Shown here: piece after piece, positions 8,993 to 17,907 of the stretch | Position numbering within the stretch: the stretch's first letter is position 1 | Layout of the letters: every line of letters begins with the position of its first letter | Source of the DNA: CAWCAW01 sp963793645 | GTDB taxonomy: Bacteria > Actinomycetota > Acidimicrobiia > Acidimicrobiales > UBA8190 | Length of the DNA: 64,000 nt | Reading direction: 5' to 3' | Assembly (NCBI GenBank): GCA_963793645.1 | Contig: CAWCAW010000004.1 | Coordinates: forward strand, 62,001 to 126,000 | Position numbers and translations under genes: made by a program | Notes under the pieces: generated by a model | What the model was told of the DNA's origin: nothing | What the model saw: only the letters and a program-made list of their open reading frames with translations | The model's database searches: none

Positions 8993-10448
8993 CAGACGCC
9001 GCGGTGGCCGCGGCGGTGCCGGCCAGACGGCCGAAGATGGTCGAGTCGCCGATGGACAATCCCGAGGCGTAACCGAACGAACAGATCCCCGCCGTGGCCC
9101 GGCCCGCTGCGTACAAGCCGGGGATGGGGGCGCCCGACAGATCCAGCACTTCGCCATCGACGGTCGTCTCGAGCCCGCCGAGGGTAAAGGGCGCATAAGG
9201 CGCTGCCCCTGCGCCCGCCCTGAGATCGAAGGCCCCGAGCGGAGCCACCAGCGGCCGGACATGGGCGGCGTCCTTGTGAAAGACAGGATCGAGCCCGGCC
9301 TCGGCATGGCGGTTGTAGAGCGCCACCGTGGCCTCGAGGGTGCCCGCCGCCAACCCCATTTCCGTTTCGAGCTCAGCGACCGTCTCGCACACCCATGAGG
9401 CTTCGAGACCCATCCAGTTGGGCTCGTAGCCCGCTTCATCTATCACGAGGAAGCACATGGCGTCGTGGTCGTACAAGGCCGCCTGCCCGACTCGGCCCAT
9501 GTAGGTGTCCTCGTTGATGAACCGCTGTCCATTGGCATCGACGATGATGCCCTCGATGAGATGGCGTGGCGGGATGACGGGAAGCGATACCTCACCGGCG
9601 TGCATGTTCTTGACCCGCGCCCCGAGCGCCTGCGCCATTTCGATGCCGTGGCCATCATCGTTCTCGGTCCCCACCTTCCAGGTGCCGCGCAACAACGCCG
9701 GCGCATGGCGCCGAAGCATCTCGTCGTTCCAGATGAACCCACCGGTGGTGACCACGACGCCGCGACGGGCCTTGATCGTCACCTGCTCGCCGTAGCGGGT
9801 GGCCACCACCCCGACAACGCGACCGTCGTCGACGACAAGGTGCTCAACGCGGGTGTCATAGGAGACGCCGGCCCCCACCGTGACGGCCGCCTCGGCCAGG
9901 GTCTTCATGAGCAACCACCCCGTCGACCGCTTGGTCTTGGCCAGATGGCCGCGCGGCGCCGGGGTGGCGATCTCGTTGAACGGCCACGCGTTCTCGCCGC
10001 CGGACCACACGAGGCCTTCGGTTCCTTTGGGGGCCATCTGGGTCCCATCATCGAGACGGGCGTCGAACTCGACGCCTTGGGCGCCCAGCCAATCGAAATG
10101 CCCGAGGCTGGCCTCGGCGTAGGCCACGACCTTGGCCTCATCGGGCTCGGGCCCACACGCGGCAAGGAGGTAACGCGTCATGTTCTCGACGGAGTCCTCG
10201 AAGCCACACGCGATTTGCACGGCCGTACCGCCGCCGAGGTAGATGATGCCTTCGGCCAGCGCCGCCGCACCTCCGGCCCCCGAGGCCCTCTCAATGACGA
10301 GAACCTCGGCACCCGCCTGTCGAGCCGCGTGGGCGACACATGTCCCCGCCGCGCCGAACCCGGCCACCACAACGTCGGTTTCGGTATCGAACGCGCCGAC
10401 CTCGGCCCGTTCCAGCGGCCGTACGTGGTCCCCGAAGGAAGTCGCCAT
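8985..10448 (-). CDS. FAD-dependent oxidoreductase, fumarate reductase / 3-ketosteroid dehydrogenase group
   Basis: A 487-residue flavoprotein. The N-terminal dinucleotide-binding fold shows DVVVAGFGAAGTCVAHAARQAG, then VLVIERASGAGGAAALAEG, the FAD motif of the succinate dehydrogenase flavoprotein and ketosteroid dehydrogenase superfamily. The C-terminal FAD motif reads PIPGLYAAGRATAGICSFGYASGLSIGDSTIFGRLAG. Such soluble single-subunit enzymes reduce or dehydrogenate unsaturated acids or ketosteroids; the substrate cannot be assigned. It converges on the glycosidase gene with an 8-bp overlap, and the esterase upstream is on the same strand 30 bp away, so the two may be cotranscribed. Confidence 0.87.
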   Translation of the reverse strand: MATSFGDHVRPLERAEVGAFDTETDVVVAGFGAAGTCVAHAARQAGAEVLVIERASGAGGAAALAEGIIYLGGGTAVQIACGFEDSVENMTRYLLAACGPEPDEAKVVAYAEASLGHFDWLGAQGVEFDARLDDGTQMAPKGTEGLVWSGGENAWPFNEIATPAPRGHLAKTKRSTGWLLMKTLAEAAVTVGAGVSYDTRVEHLVVDDGRVVGVVATRYGEQVTIKARRGVVVTTGGFIWNDEMLRRHAPALLRGTWKVGTENDDGHGIEMAQALGARVKNMHAGEVSLPVIPPRHLIEGIIVDANGQRFINEDTYMGRVGQAALYDHDAMCFLVIDEAGYEPNWMGLEASWVCETVAELETEMGLAAGTLEATVALYNRHAEAGLDPVFHKDAAHVRPLVAPLGAFDLRAGAGAAPYAPFTLGGLETTVDGEVLDLSGAPIPGLYAAGRATAGICSFGYASGLSIGDSTIFGRLAGTAAATAASVI

Positions 10449-10478
10449 AGGCCCGAGTCTACGGAGCGGAGGCAGCGG

Positions 10479-11540
10479 CTACGAGGTGGCCAGCGGAGTC
10501 GCCGGCAACTCGTAATGACTGAAGAACTGCCACATGGCCTCGTTGGCGTTCACCAACACCGTGCCGCGCCCGACACCGGCGAGAATCCAGGTGTTCATCG
10601 GCCCCGTGTTGTAGGTCGCCCCGGGCCACACGTGGCCGGACCCGGTGAAACGCCACAGTGCTACTTCGGCTCCGGACCGACAGTGCGTGTAGGTGAGCAG
10701 CGTGGCCGACTCTCCGGCCGATACGGACCCCGTCCCGACGATGGTCTTGCCGACGTTGGGCGTCGAAGAACAACCATCGGCCTTCACCCACTGATCGATA
10801 CCTTCCATCACCGACAAGACGAGCTTGGGATTCGGATTCGGGTTGCCATTGAACAGCGCAATGGGATCGTTGACGCTATGGAACTCCAGAGTGGGCACGG
10901 CGCGGGTGGGGTGGATGGTGGGGAGCTCCACCTGCCCTGACACTGAAGCGATGGCGGCAAAATGATTGGAAGCCTCGGCGGCCAACGCGTACGCCATCAT
11001 CCCGCCATTGGAAATGCCGGTGGCGTACACACGGCGAAGGTTCACCGGCGTGCGCTTGGCGATATCGGCGATGACCTTGAGCAAGAAGCCGACGTCGTCG
11101 ACGTTGTTGGTCACAGGCAGACCGCAGCACTCCCCGGCGTTCCAGCCGTATTGCGCTTGCTTGGCCACCGGATCAGGGGTGAGCACCGTCGAGATGCGCG
11201 TGCCGTTGGGATAGGCGACCAGGTAGCCGTTCTGATCGGCGGAATTGTCCATCCCCGTTTGGATCTCCTCGATGAACCCGTTCTGGGTGGCGCCGGCAAG
11301 ATTGAGCACCAGAGGTAATGGCTTGCCGCTGGCCGCCGCGGGGGGTACGTGCAGCAGGTAACTGCGCGCTCGGTGACCAAAAGTGAGATGGAACTGATAC
11401 GAAAAAGGCGTGGGGGCCAGCTGAGCATGCGGCGTTGATGAGGGCGATGTGGCGAGGTACACCACCAAGGCGATGATGACCGCCATGGCACCGACCAGTA
11501 CAGAGGCCGTGACCAGGCGACGCTGAGTCCGGTGGGCCAT
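10479..11540 (-). CDS. PHB-depolymerase-like (LpqC family) extracellular esterase
   Basis: A 353-residue alpha/beta hydrolase. An N-terminal hydrophobic segment (about residues 11-30) acts as signal or anchor. The mature domain has the esterase pattern PLVLNLAGATQNG, the nucleophile elbow GISNGGMMAY, an acid-bearing segment FHSVNDPI and the catalytic histidine in GSGHVWPG. AGECCG is the disulphide region common in secreted feruloyl esterases and polyhydroxybutyrate depolymerases. It is likely exported and hydrolyses polyester or plant-type ester bonds. The start lies about 145 bp from the beginning of the cobalamin riboswitch on the other strand. Family is firm; substrate is inference. Confidence 0.87.
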   Translation of the reverse strand: MAHRTQRRLVTASVLVGAMAVIIALVVYLATSPSSTPHAQLAPTPFSYQFHLTFGHRARSYLLHVPPAAASGKPLPLVLNLAGATQNGFIEEIQTGMDNSADQNGYLVAYPNGTRISTVLTPDPVAKQAQYGWNAGECCGLPVTNNVDDVGFLLKVIADIAKRTPVNLRRVYATGISNGGMMAYALAAEASNHFAAIASVSGQVELPTIHPTRAVPTLEFHSVNDPIALFNGNPNPNPKLVLSVMEGIDQWVKADGCSSTPNVGKTIVGTGSVSAGESATLLTYTHCRSGAEVALWRFTGSGHVWPGATYNTGPMNTWILAGVGRGTVLVNANEAMWQFFSHYELPATPLATS

Positions 11541-11685
11541 GGCCTGCTCGCTCCTCCTCGAGACAACGGCCGATTATCTCAGGTTGACCCGACGCCAAGT
11601 GGATCTGGCCTTTGCAACGTTGGACAATGCATCGAGGTGAACATCCACTGGACCCCCCGCCGGAAAGGGCGGGTCCAAAACCATC

Positions 11686-11818
11686 GTGCTACCCTCCGTG
11701 CGGTAACACGCAGCAAAACCGCCACTAAGGGGAAGCCGGTCCAATGCCGGCGCTGGTCCGCAACCGTAGGCGACTCGCCTCATCGATGAGCCGTGAGCCG
11801 GAATTCCTGAGTGGTGGG
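11686..11818 (+). promoter_or_regulatory. Cobalamin (B12) riboswitch
   Basis: The leader of the ECF operon contains the conserved order of a cobalamin aptamer: GCCACTAAGGGGAAGCCGGT, a short loop, then GCCGGCGCTGGTCCGCAACCG, the TAGGCGACTCGCC helix and GAGCCGGAATTCCTGA. The B12-box equivalent and the CCGCAACxGT core are intact. High adenosylcobalamin should lower expression of the downstream genes. Edges are approximate. A strong GC hairpin follows at 11884-11907. Confidence 0.88.
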
Positions 11819-11883
11819 TGAGCTCCCACTGTCGAGACACAAGGACCGGGGCTCGGTGGTTCGTCATCCGTGACGGGTGAGGT

Positions 11884-11907
11884 GCTCCCGGGTCTGGCCC
11901 GGGAAGC
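11884..11907 (+). promoter_or_regulatory. Hairpin in the riboswitch expression platform
   Basis: GCTCCCGGG, loop TCTGG, CCCGGGAAGC folds into a stable stem with one bulged base, about 65 bp after the aptamer and before the first start codons. There is no T run, so control could be by Rho-type termination or ribosome access. A short frame of 31 codons (11916-12011) follows it and might be a leader peptide. Confidence 0.45.
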
Positions 11908-12030
11908 GAGTACCCATGACCCGCCGTTGCCTCGGCCTTGATGATGTGCCCTCGACGCCCGCCCCGTCCGGCCTCATCGGAGTCACCACCATTCCAACAC
12001 GACCGGTGTAACCCCGATCAAATCGTCTAC

Positions 12031-12828
12031 GTGACCGGCCCACCCAAGAATCCAACTGCCGCGTCGAGCACCTCGACAGGTCGGAGCAGCTCACGGCTCA
12101 CGCTGTGCGCGTTGTGCGCGCCGCTCGCCTTGTTGGGACCAGCCTTGATCCTGGCCCTGGCGCCGACTCCCTCAAGCTCCGCTTGGGCGGATCCCGTGGC
12201 GAGGTGCAGCCCCACGGTCGGCGTCATTGTGGCCGTGAACTTCTCTTATTGGGGTGGCGACGTCGAACGAGGTTGCGACGCCACGATGACCACCGGATAC
12301 GGCGCGCTGCAAGGGGCGGGGTTCATCACGGCGGGCGATAATACGGACGGGCCCGCCTTCATCTGCAGGATCGACGATGAGCCACCGCCGTCGCAGGACC
12401 CGTGTGTCACGACTCCACCAGCGTCGGCCTACTGGTCGTATTGGCACGCCGATGCCGGGCAGAACACGTGGACCTTCAGCGAGCAGGGCGCCATGAGCTA
12501 CCACCCGCTACCCGGCAGCGTGGACGCGTGGACCTTCGGCGCCGGGCGCCCGCCGCCGATTCCCCCCAAAGCGGTTATGGCCACCGCTCCCGATCCCGCC
12601 GGGACCGGACCATCGACAACCACCTCGGTGCCGGCCGCCACCGCGGCGGGACATGGAGAACCGGCCGCCCGAGGCGGCTCGAGTCCGAACATCGTCGACG
12701 TCGCCGGAGCGCCCATCAGAAAGCAGAACAACGGATCTCCGGTGGCGTTCATCATCGGTGCGGCCGTGGTGGCCGTGGCGGTGGCAGGCGGAGGGATCGC
12801 GGCGTGGCGACGGCGCCAGATACCGTGA
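12031..12828 (+). CDS. Secreted, membrane-anchored DUF4430-like protein of the ECF operon (SCO2322-like)
   Basis: First gene after the cobalamin riboswitch. A signal peptide (hydrophobic core LALLGPALILALA, cleavage near SSAWA) precedes an extracellular domain rich in Cys and Trp. It contains VAVNFSYWGG, PAFICRI and the striking PPASAYWSYWHA, resembling the transcobalamin-like DUF4430 domain found in actinobacterial ECF operons. A Pro/Thr linker and a C-terminal membrane helix (FIIGAAVVAVAVAGGGIAA) with a positive tail follow. It probably captures cobalamin or a related ligand outside the cell. The start is uncertain (GTG 12031 or ATG 11938; neither has a clear ribosome site). The stop overlaps the next GTG. 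Confidence 0.75.
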   Translation: MTGPPKNPTAASSTSTGRSSSRLTLCALCAPLALLGPALILALAPTPSSSAWADPVARCSPTVGVIVAVNFSYWGGDVERGCDATMTTGYGALQGAGFITAGDNTDGPAFICRIDDEPPPSQDPCVTTPPASAYWSYWHADAGQNTWTFSEQGAMSYHPLPGSVDAWTFGAGRPPPIPPKAVMATAPDPAGTGPSTTTSVPAATAAGHGEPAARGGSSPNIVDVAGAPIRKQNNGSPVAFIIGAAVVAVAVAGGGIAAWRRRQIP

Positions 12829-14045
12829 GAGCGCCGCGCCCCAGGTCCCGCCGGCGTGGCACGGCCCGAGGCCGGATCCCGCGCACGCTTCACCCCATGG
12901 CCTGGTGGGCCTGGGCCATCGGACTGGCGACGGCGGTGAGCGCCACGACGAATCCGTTGCTGCTGGTGTTGGTACTCGCCGTGCTGGGCTATGTCATCGC
13001 CAGCCGCCGTGGGGAGGCGCCCTGGGCGAGGGCCTTCAAGTACTACTTGTACTTGGCGTTCACGGTGGTGGCTATCCGGGTGGTGTTCCGCATCATTTTC
13101 GGCGGTGACATCGAGACCGCCCATATGCACGTGCTGTTCAGATTGCCCCACATCCCGCTCCCGAAATGGGCGGCCGGGGTACAGCTGGGCGGTCCGGTCA
13201 CTCTCGAAGCGACGATGTCCGCCTTGTGCCAGGGCCTGCAGTTGGGGTCCTTGTTATGTTGCCTCGGCGCCGCCAACGCCTTGGCCAATCCCAAACGAGC
13301 CCTACGGGTGCTCCCCGGCGCGCTCTACGAACTCGGCGTGGCGGCTGTCGTCTCGCTCAGCGTTGCTCCGCAATTGGTGGAGAGCGTGCAACGGGTGCGA
13401 CGAGCTCGAAAACTTCGAGGCGGCCCCACCGGGGGCCTTCATGCATTGCGTGGGATTGCCATTCCCGTTCTCGAAGACGCCTTGGAACGGTCGCTGCGAC
13501 TGGCGGCAGCCATGGACTCACGCGGATATGGACGGACAGCGGCCGCCTCACCAAGGCTTCGGCGAGCCACCGGCATCTTCATGATCGGCGGGATGTGCGG
13601 CTTGTGCATCGGCGTCTACGGGCTCTTTGGAAGCGCCGGCTCGGGTTCCTTCGGCCTCCCCACTCTTGTCGCCGGAGCGGCGCTGTGTTGCGTCGGGTTG
13701 GCGCTCGGAAGTCGTCGGGTGCGGCGTTCCAAGTACCAACCCGATCATTGGAAGATCCCGGAGCTGATAGTGGTGGCCTGTGGAGCGGTCCCGGCTGTCG
13801 TCCTTCTGGTCACCGCCAATTCCGGCGCCGCCGCCGCCCTCAATCCGTCGTTCGATCCTTTCACCTGGCCCTCGCTGCCGATCATCCCGGCGCTCAGCGT
13901 TCTGGTGGCGGCGGTGGCGGGCCTGGCCGCCCCACCTCCGCTACGCCGCACCAAGAGGAGCGATGAGCTCGAAGCTCCACCCGCGCCGGACGACACCGCC
14001 ACGACCACGAGTCGGGTACGTCGCTCCGTGACGGTGTCGGCATGA
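12825..14045 (+). CDS. ECF transporter transmembrane subunit EcfT (CbiQ family)
   Basis: The T component of an energy-coupling factor transporter, about 406 residues. GTG 12825 is chosen because it overlaps the previous stop as GTGA and because the RTLHPMAWWAWAIGLA start matches how this subgroup begins. The coupling region contains the arginine-containing motif ESVQRVRRARKLRG and, later, AAAMDSRGYGR, the two cytosolic helices that contact the ATPase. It overlaps the ATPase gene by 4 bp. In this operon it couples ATP hydrolysis to the substrate-binding S component for uptake of a cobalamin-related nutrient. Confidence 0.88.
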   Translation: MRAPRPRSRRRGTARGRIPRTLHPMAWWAWAIGLATAVSATTNPLLLVLVLAVLGYVIASRRGEAPWARAFKYYLYLAFTVVAIRVVFRIIFGGDIETAHMHVLFRLPHIPLPKWAAGVQLGGPVTLEATMSALCQGLQLGSLLCCLGAANALANPKRALRVLPGALYELGVAAVVSLSVAPQLVESVQRVRRARKLRGGPTGGLHALRGIAIPVLEDALERSLRLAAAMDSRGYGRTAAASPRLRRATGIFMIGGMCGLCIGVYGLFGSAGSGSFGLPTLVAGAALCCVGLALGSRRVRRSKYQPDHWKIPELIVVACGAVPAVVLLVTANSGAAAALNPSFDPFTWPSLPIIPALSVLVAAVAGLAAPPPLRRTKRSDELEAPPAPDDTATTTSRVRRSVTVSA

Positions 14046-15664
14046 TCGAATTCGACCACGTGTCAGTCACTTACACCGACGCCCCTGGCGCGGTGCTGCG
14101 AGACGTGAACCTGCGTATCGACGAGGGAGAGCTTGTCCTCGTGATCGGTCGCACCGGGGCGGGGAAATCCACTCTGCTCGGCACCATCAACGGGTTGGTG
14201 CCGCATTTCACCGGAGGAACGCTGGCGGGGCGAGTGGTGGTGAACGGGCGCGATACGCGGACCCATCCGCCGCGCCAGCTTTCCGATTTCGTCGGTGTTG
14301 TGGGCCAGGACCCGTCGTCGGGATTCGTGACCGATACCGTCGAAGAAGAGTTGGCCTATGCCATGGAACAGCTGGCCATCTCTCCCGAGGTGATGCGCAA
14401 GAGAGTCGAGGAGACCCTCGACCTCCTCGGTATCGCTGATCTGCGGGAGCGTCCCTTGTACGAGCTCTCCGGTGGCCAACAGCAACGGGTGGCCATCGGA
14501 GCGGTGATGACGGCCCATCCGCGCGTCTTGGTCCTCGACGAGCCGACCTCCGCCCTGGATCCAACCGCCGCCGAGGAAGTGCTGGCCGCGGTGACCCGGC
14601 TCGTGCATGACCTCGGTGTCACAGTAGTGCTGGCCGAACATCGCCTCGAACGGGTCGTCCAGTATGCCGACAGTGTCATCGAGATCCGTGGTGATGGCTC
14701 GGTGTCGATGGGCGCTCCGGCGCGTCTGCTCGCCACCGCGCCGGTGGCGCCCCCTGTCGTCGAGCTCGGTCGGCTGGCCCGGTGGGACCCTCTACCGCTG
14801 ACGGTGCGAGACGCCCGCCGCCAAGCGGGGTCCCTGCGCGACCGCTTGGCACCCCTGGCGGTTCCCCCGCCTCGGCGCGCCGCGCCGCGCCGGCGCGATG
14901 GCGTGGCCTTGCGCGCCCGCAACGTCACGGTTCGCTTCGGGGCGCAGGTCGCGGTGCGCGGCGTCGACCTCGACCTGGCCAGGGGCGAGGTGACCGCCTT
15001 GATGGGCCGCAACGGGTCGGGGAAATCGTCACTGCTGTGGGCGCTGCAAGGATCGGGCCCACGCCACAGCGGCTCGGTGTATGTGACTGGGACCGATCCC
15101 AAGTCGGTGTCGGCGGCCAACGCACGTCGTCTGGTGGGTCTCGTGCCCCAGACCCCGGCCGATTTGCTCTACCTCGATACCGTTGCCGACGAATGCGAGC
15201 AGGCCGACCGCGAGTCAGCCGGAGCTTCACCGATGACAGCCCGAGAACTCTTGGACCGGCTCGCCCCCGACATCGCCGACGGTACGCACCCCCGAGACCT
15301 TTCCGAGGGACAACGCCTCGCACTCGTCCTCACCGTCCAACTGTGCGCCGCACCCCAGGTGGTGCTTCTCGACGAGCCGACCCGGGGTCTGGACTACGAG
15401 GCCAAGCGCTCACTCATCGGGATCATCGACGTGCTGGCCGCTCATGGCACCTCCGTGATGATCGCCACCCATGACGTCGAGTTCGTGGCCGCCGGCGCGG
15501 ATCGCGTCGTGGTCATGGCGATCGGCGACATCGTGGCGGATGGACCAACCACCGATGTAGTGGTGGCATCTCCGGCCTTTGCACCCCAGGTGGCAAAAAT
15601 CCTGGCCCCCTTGAAGTACCTCACCACGGACCAGGTCGCCGACGCCAAGCCGGCGGTCATCTGA
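14042..15664 (+). CDS. Double ATP-binding subunit of the ECF transporter (EcfA-EcfA' fusion)
   Basis: A 540-residue tandem ATPase. The first domain has Walker A GRTGAGKST, signature ELSGGQQQRVAIG, Walker B VLVLDEPTSALD and switch LAEHRLE. After an arginine-rich linker at about residues 280-290, the second has GRNGSGKSS, the variant signature DLSEGQRLAL and LLDEPTRGLD with ATHD. Both halves look catalytically complete, so a single polypeptide replaces the usual EcfA/EcfA' pair. It overlaps the T subunit gene by 4 bp and the S subunit gene by 1 bp, implying translational coupling. Confidence 0.92.
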   Translation: MIEFDHVSVTYTDAPGAVLRDVNLRIDEGELVLVIGRTGAGKSTLLGTINGLVPHFTGGTLAGRVVVNGRDTRTHPPRQLSDFVGVVGQDPSSGFVTDTVEEELAYAMEQLAISPEVMRKRVEETLDLLGIADLRERPLYELSGGQQQRVAIGAVMTAHPRVLVLDEPTSALDPTAAEEVLAAVTRLVHDLGVTVVLAEHRLERVVQYADSVIEIRGDGSVSMGAPARLLATAPVAPPVVELGRLARWDPLPLTVRDARRQAGSLRDRLAPLAVPPPRRAAPRRRDGVALRARNVTVRFGAQVAVRGVDLDLARGEVTALMGRNGSGKSSLLWALQGSGPRHSGSVYVTGTDPKSVSAANARRLVGLVPQTPADLLYLDTVADECEQADRESAGASPMTARELLDRLAPDIADGTHPRDLSEGQRLALVLTVQLCAAPQVVLLDEPTRGLDYEAKRSLIGIIDVLAAHGTSVMIATHDVEFVAAGADRVVVMAIGDIVADGPTTDVVVASPAFAPQVAKILAPLKYLTTDQVADAKPAVI

Positions 15665-16467
15665 TGGCGGCGTCCCCCATCGTGATCCGGATCGGACGGC
15701 GGTCGCGTCTGATTATCGCCATGGCGTCATTCGTGGGGTTGGTGGCGTTCTTCTGGCCCTTTGTCATCGCGCCGGGAAGGTTTGGCGACACCGCCATGGC
15801 GCCATTGATGTTCGGAGCACTGCTCGTTCTCGTCCTCGCCATCGTCTTCTCCGAGATCGCCGATGGGGGCATCGACGCCAAGGCGATCGCGATGCTCGGT
15901 GTCCTCTCGGCCGTCGGGGCCGCTTTGCGCCCCCTTGGTGCCGGTACGGCGGGGATCGAAACTGTCCTGTTCACCCTCGTCATCGCCGGACGGGTGTTCG
16001 GGGCCGGGTTCGGATTCACCCTGGGCTGCACCACGCTGTTCGCGTCGGCCCTCCTCACGGGGGGCGTGGGGCCATGGATGCCCTACCAGATGTTCGGATG
16101 CGCCTGGGTGGGACTGTTGGCGGGGCTTCTGCCCCGAGCCTCGGGGCGCCGGGAGATCCTGATGCTCGCTGTCTACGCAGCGTTGGCCGGGTACTTCTTT
16201 GGCTTCATGTTGAACCTGTCTTTCTGGCCCTTCTATGTCGATCCCCACAGCACCATCGCGTATTTGCCCGGCGCGTCCTTTGCCACCAACGTGGGGAGAT
16301 ATTTGGTATTCGACGGAACCACGTCCTTGGGCTGGGACACCGGTCGAGCCATCACCAATTTCGTGTGCATCATCGTCCTCGGCCCCGCCATGTTGGCCAC
16401 CTTCCGGCGGGCCGCCCGCCGAGCGGCCTTCGAAGCTCCCGTCGTCTTCGAGGAATCCCGGTCATGA
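15664..16467 (+). CDS. ECF transporter substrate-binding membrane subunit (S component)
   Basis: A 267-residue membrane protein with about six hydrophobic helices. It occupies the S-component position of the ECF operon and overlaps the ATPase stop as TGATG. The segments GAGFGFTLGCTTLFASALLTGGVGPWMPYQMFGCAWVG resemble the S-component fold in which loops between helices hold the ligand. The cobalamin riboswitch makes cobalamin or a corrinoid precursor the likeliest substrate; cobalt uptake is less likely because no CbiN-like partner is seen. The last codons and stop lie in the first copy of a 15-bp tandem repeat. Confidence 0.82.
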   Translation: MAASPIVIRIGRRSRLIIAMASFVGLVAFFWPFVIAPGRFGDTAMAPLMFGALLVLVLAIVFSEIADGGIDAKAIAMLGVLSAVGAALRPLGAGTAGIETVLFTLVIAGRVFGAGFGFTLGCTTLFASALLTGGVGPWMPYQMFGCAWVGLLAGLLPRASGRREILMLAVYAALAGYFFGFMLNLSFWPFYVDPHSTIAYLPGASFATNVGRYLVFDGTTSLGWDTGRAITNFVCIIVLGPAMLATFRRAARRAAFEAPVVFEESRS

Positions 16468-16498
16468 CAATCCCGGTCATGACAATCCCGGTCATGAC
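16454..16498 (+). repeat. Three perfect copies of a 15-bp unit across a stop codon
   Basis: AATCCCGGTCATGAC is repeated three times without a mismatch. The S-component stop codon TGA is in the first copy and the later copies carry TGA in the same frame, so the array does not change the protein. It looks like a recent slippage expansion. Confidence 0.9.
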
Positions 16499-16610
16499 AG
16501 GAGGTTGCTCGTCGCCTGCTCCTTGGTGACCACCAGGCGTTGTCGCCGTCACCAAGATTTCGTCTGAGGCCGACCTTCTCGTCGCGTGTGGTTCACCTTG
16601 GCTTATTACC

Positions 16611-17123
16611 GTGCCCTGTGTGGATGCCGAGGTCACCGAGATCGCCCCGCCAAGGCGGCCTCACCTTTCCCTGGTCCACGGCGGAGCACGGGCGACAACC
16701 CACCGGGCGCCACGCGACGCACGGAGTTCCTCGGCCCCGCCCGGCTCGACGGGCCCGGTGCTCTACATCAACGGCGATTGCGAAAGCCGGATCATCCTCC
16801 GGCGCATCACGCGGCGCTGGCGCCGTACCAGGCTGCTCGTGGCCGAAGGCGGTTATGCGGGACTGCGCACGGTGCTCGGCCAGGGGCCTCGGCTCATCTT
16901 GCTCGATGCGCATCTTCCTGACTGTCAGAGCATCGATGTGATGATCCGCATTCGAGAGACGGCGCCCCTGGTTCCCGTCGTCGTTTTGTCCAACAGCCCC
17001 GACCCCCAAGAGGAGGCTCGTTTTGTGCGGGCCGGGGCCAGTGCGTACGTCACCAAGCCCCTGAATGTGGTCCAGTTCGACGCCACCGTCATGATGCTGC
17101 TCGAAGCCGGTGCTCTTCGATAG
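16611..17123 (+). CDS. Receiver-domain protein with long N-terminal extension
   Basis: About 50 basic, disordered residues precede a response-regulator receiver domain. The likely phosphoacceptor is the Asp in LILLDAHLPD, the conserved lysine is in YVTKPL, and VVVLSNS supplies the hydroxyl residue. The usual acidic pair after strand 1 is weak (LYINGDCES), so phosphorylation chemistry may be altered. There is no output domain. It lies 143 bp after the ECF operon on the same strand with no kinase beside it. The exact start is uncertain because the N-terminus is low-complexity. Confidence 0.75.
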   Translation: MPCVDAEVTEIAPPRRPHLSLVHGGARATTHRAPRDARSSSAPPGSTGPVLYINGDCESRIILRRITRRWRRTRLLVAEGGYAGLRTVLGQGPRLILLDAHLPDCQSIDVMIRIRETAPLVPVVVLSNSPDPQEEARFVRAGASAYVTKPLNVVQFDATVMMLLEAGALR

Positions 17124-17370
17124 CCATGGATGCACTCATCTCGAGGAACAACGCTGTCGGTGGCTGGAAACTCGAGCACTTCAAGGTCCGACTACGAAAG
17201 TTTCCCAAGGGCCGGATATGCCGGGAGCTCGACTGCAAGACATACCTTTCCATCTACAACGAGAGTTGCTTCTGCGCTCGCCACGAGCCTCCTTGGACGT
17301 GGACATCACGGTGAGTTGAGCTGGGCAGGACTGAGACGCCGCTCATCGGATACAAGAGCCCGTCAGTGCA

Positions 17371-17402
17371 GAGGCGGGCGGGCGCAGAGGCGGGCGGGCA
17401 CA
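17371..17402 (+). repeat. Two copies of a 16-bp GC-rich unit
   Basis: GAGGCGGGCGGGCGCA is followed directly by GAGGCGGGCGGGCACA. It sits just beyond the 3' end of the YjbR-like gene, in an intergenic stretch (17124-17413) in which no gene is supported. Confidence 0.7.
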
Positions 17403-17413
17403 GTGGCCTTACG

Positions 17414-17797
17414 TCAAGACCTTTCGGAACGGATCTGTTCGTCGAGTCGCCCCACCAGTGTCGCCGGGGCCACGGTGCGATAGGCGTCCTCGCAGAACAT
17501 GGCGACCTCGTCCCATGGCACCTTCCCGTCGAGGCGCACGCCCACCCACCCGCGCCGCCCGACATAGGGGGGCCGGAAGACTCGTTGGGGGACAGCGCCA
17601 ACGAGCACGTCCTGAGCACCGGGGGGCGCCGCACACCAGAGGTGCGGGAACACGTGATCGTGGTGACCGGCCGGCCACAGCATGACGAACTGCTTCTTGA
17701 CGAAGAAGGCGGGACTTCCGCGGCTCTGACGCTCGGTCACCTCCGGTAAGGCGAGGCAGATCGACCGTACGGATTGCTCCACTCCCCGATCAGCCAC
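17414..17797 (-). CDS. MmcQ/YjbR family protein
   Basis: A 127-residue protein of the MmcQ/YjbR (DUF419) family. The family layout is visible: an opening helix with ALPEVTE, a hot strand GSPAFFVKKQFVMLW, the central RVFRPPYVGRRGWVGVRLD and the closing DEVAMFCEDAYRTVAP. Members adopt a cyanuric-acid-hydrolase-unrelated, MotA/CyaY-like fold; DNA binding has been proposed for the family but is not demonstrated by this sequence. It stands alone, divergent from the next hypothetical gene. Confidence 0.82.
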   Translation of the reverse strand: MADRGVEQSVRSICLALPEVTERQSRGSPAFFVKKQFVMLWPAGHHDHVFPHLWCAAPPGAQDVLVGAVPQRVFRPPYVGRRGWVGVRLDGKVPWDEVAMFCEDAYRTVAPATLVGRLDEQIRSERS

Positions 17798-17907
17798 GGC
17801 CCCAGACTACAAACACGGCGCCGGCCCATCGTCGCCGTGCCCAGCTGGCCAGCCCATACGATCGATAGTCGCCCGACGACGGCGGTCGAGAGGCTAGAAC
17901 TCACACC

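Noticed and set aside
9465..10940. 491-residue plus-strand frame opposite the flavoprotein and esterase
   Set aside because: It spans two unrelated minus-strand genes with strong motifs and shows no domain of its own.
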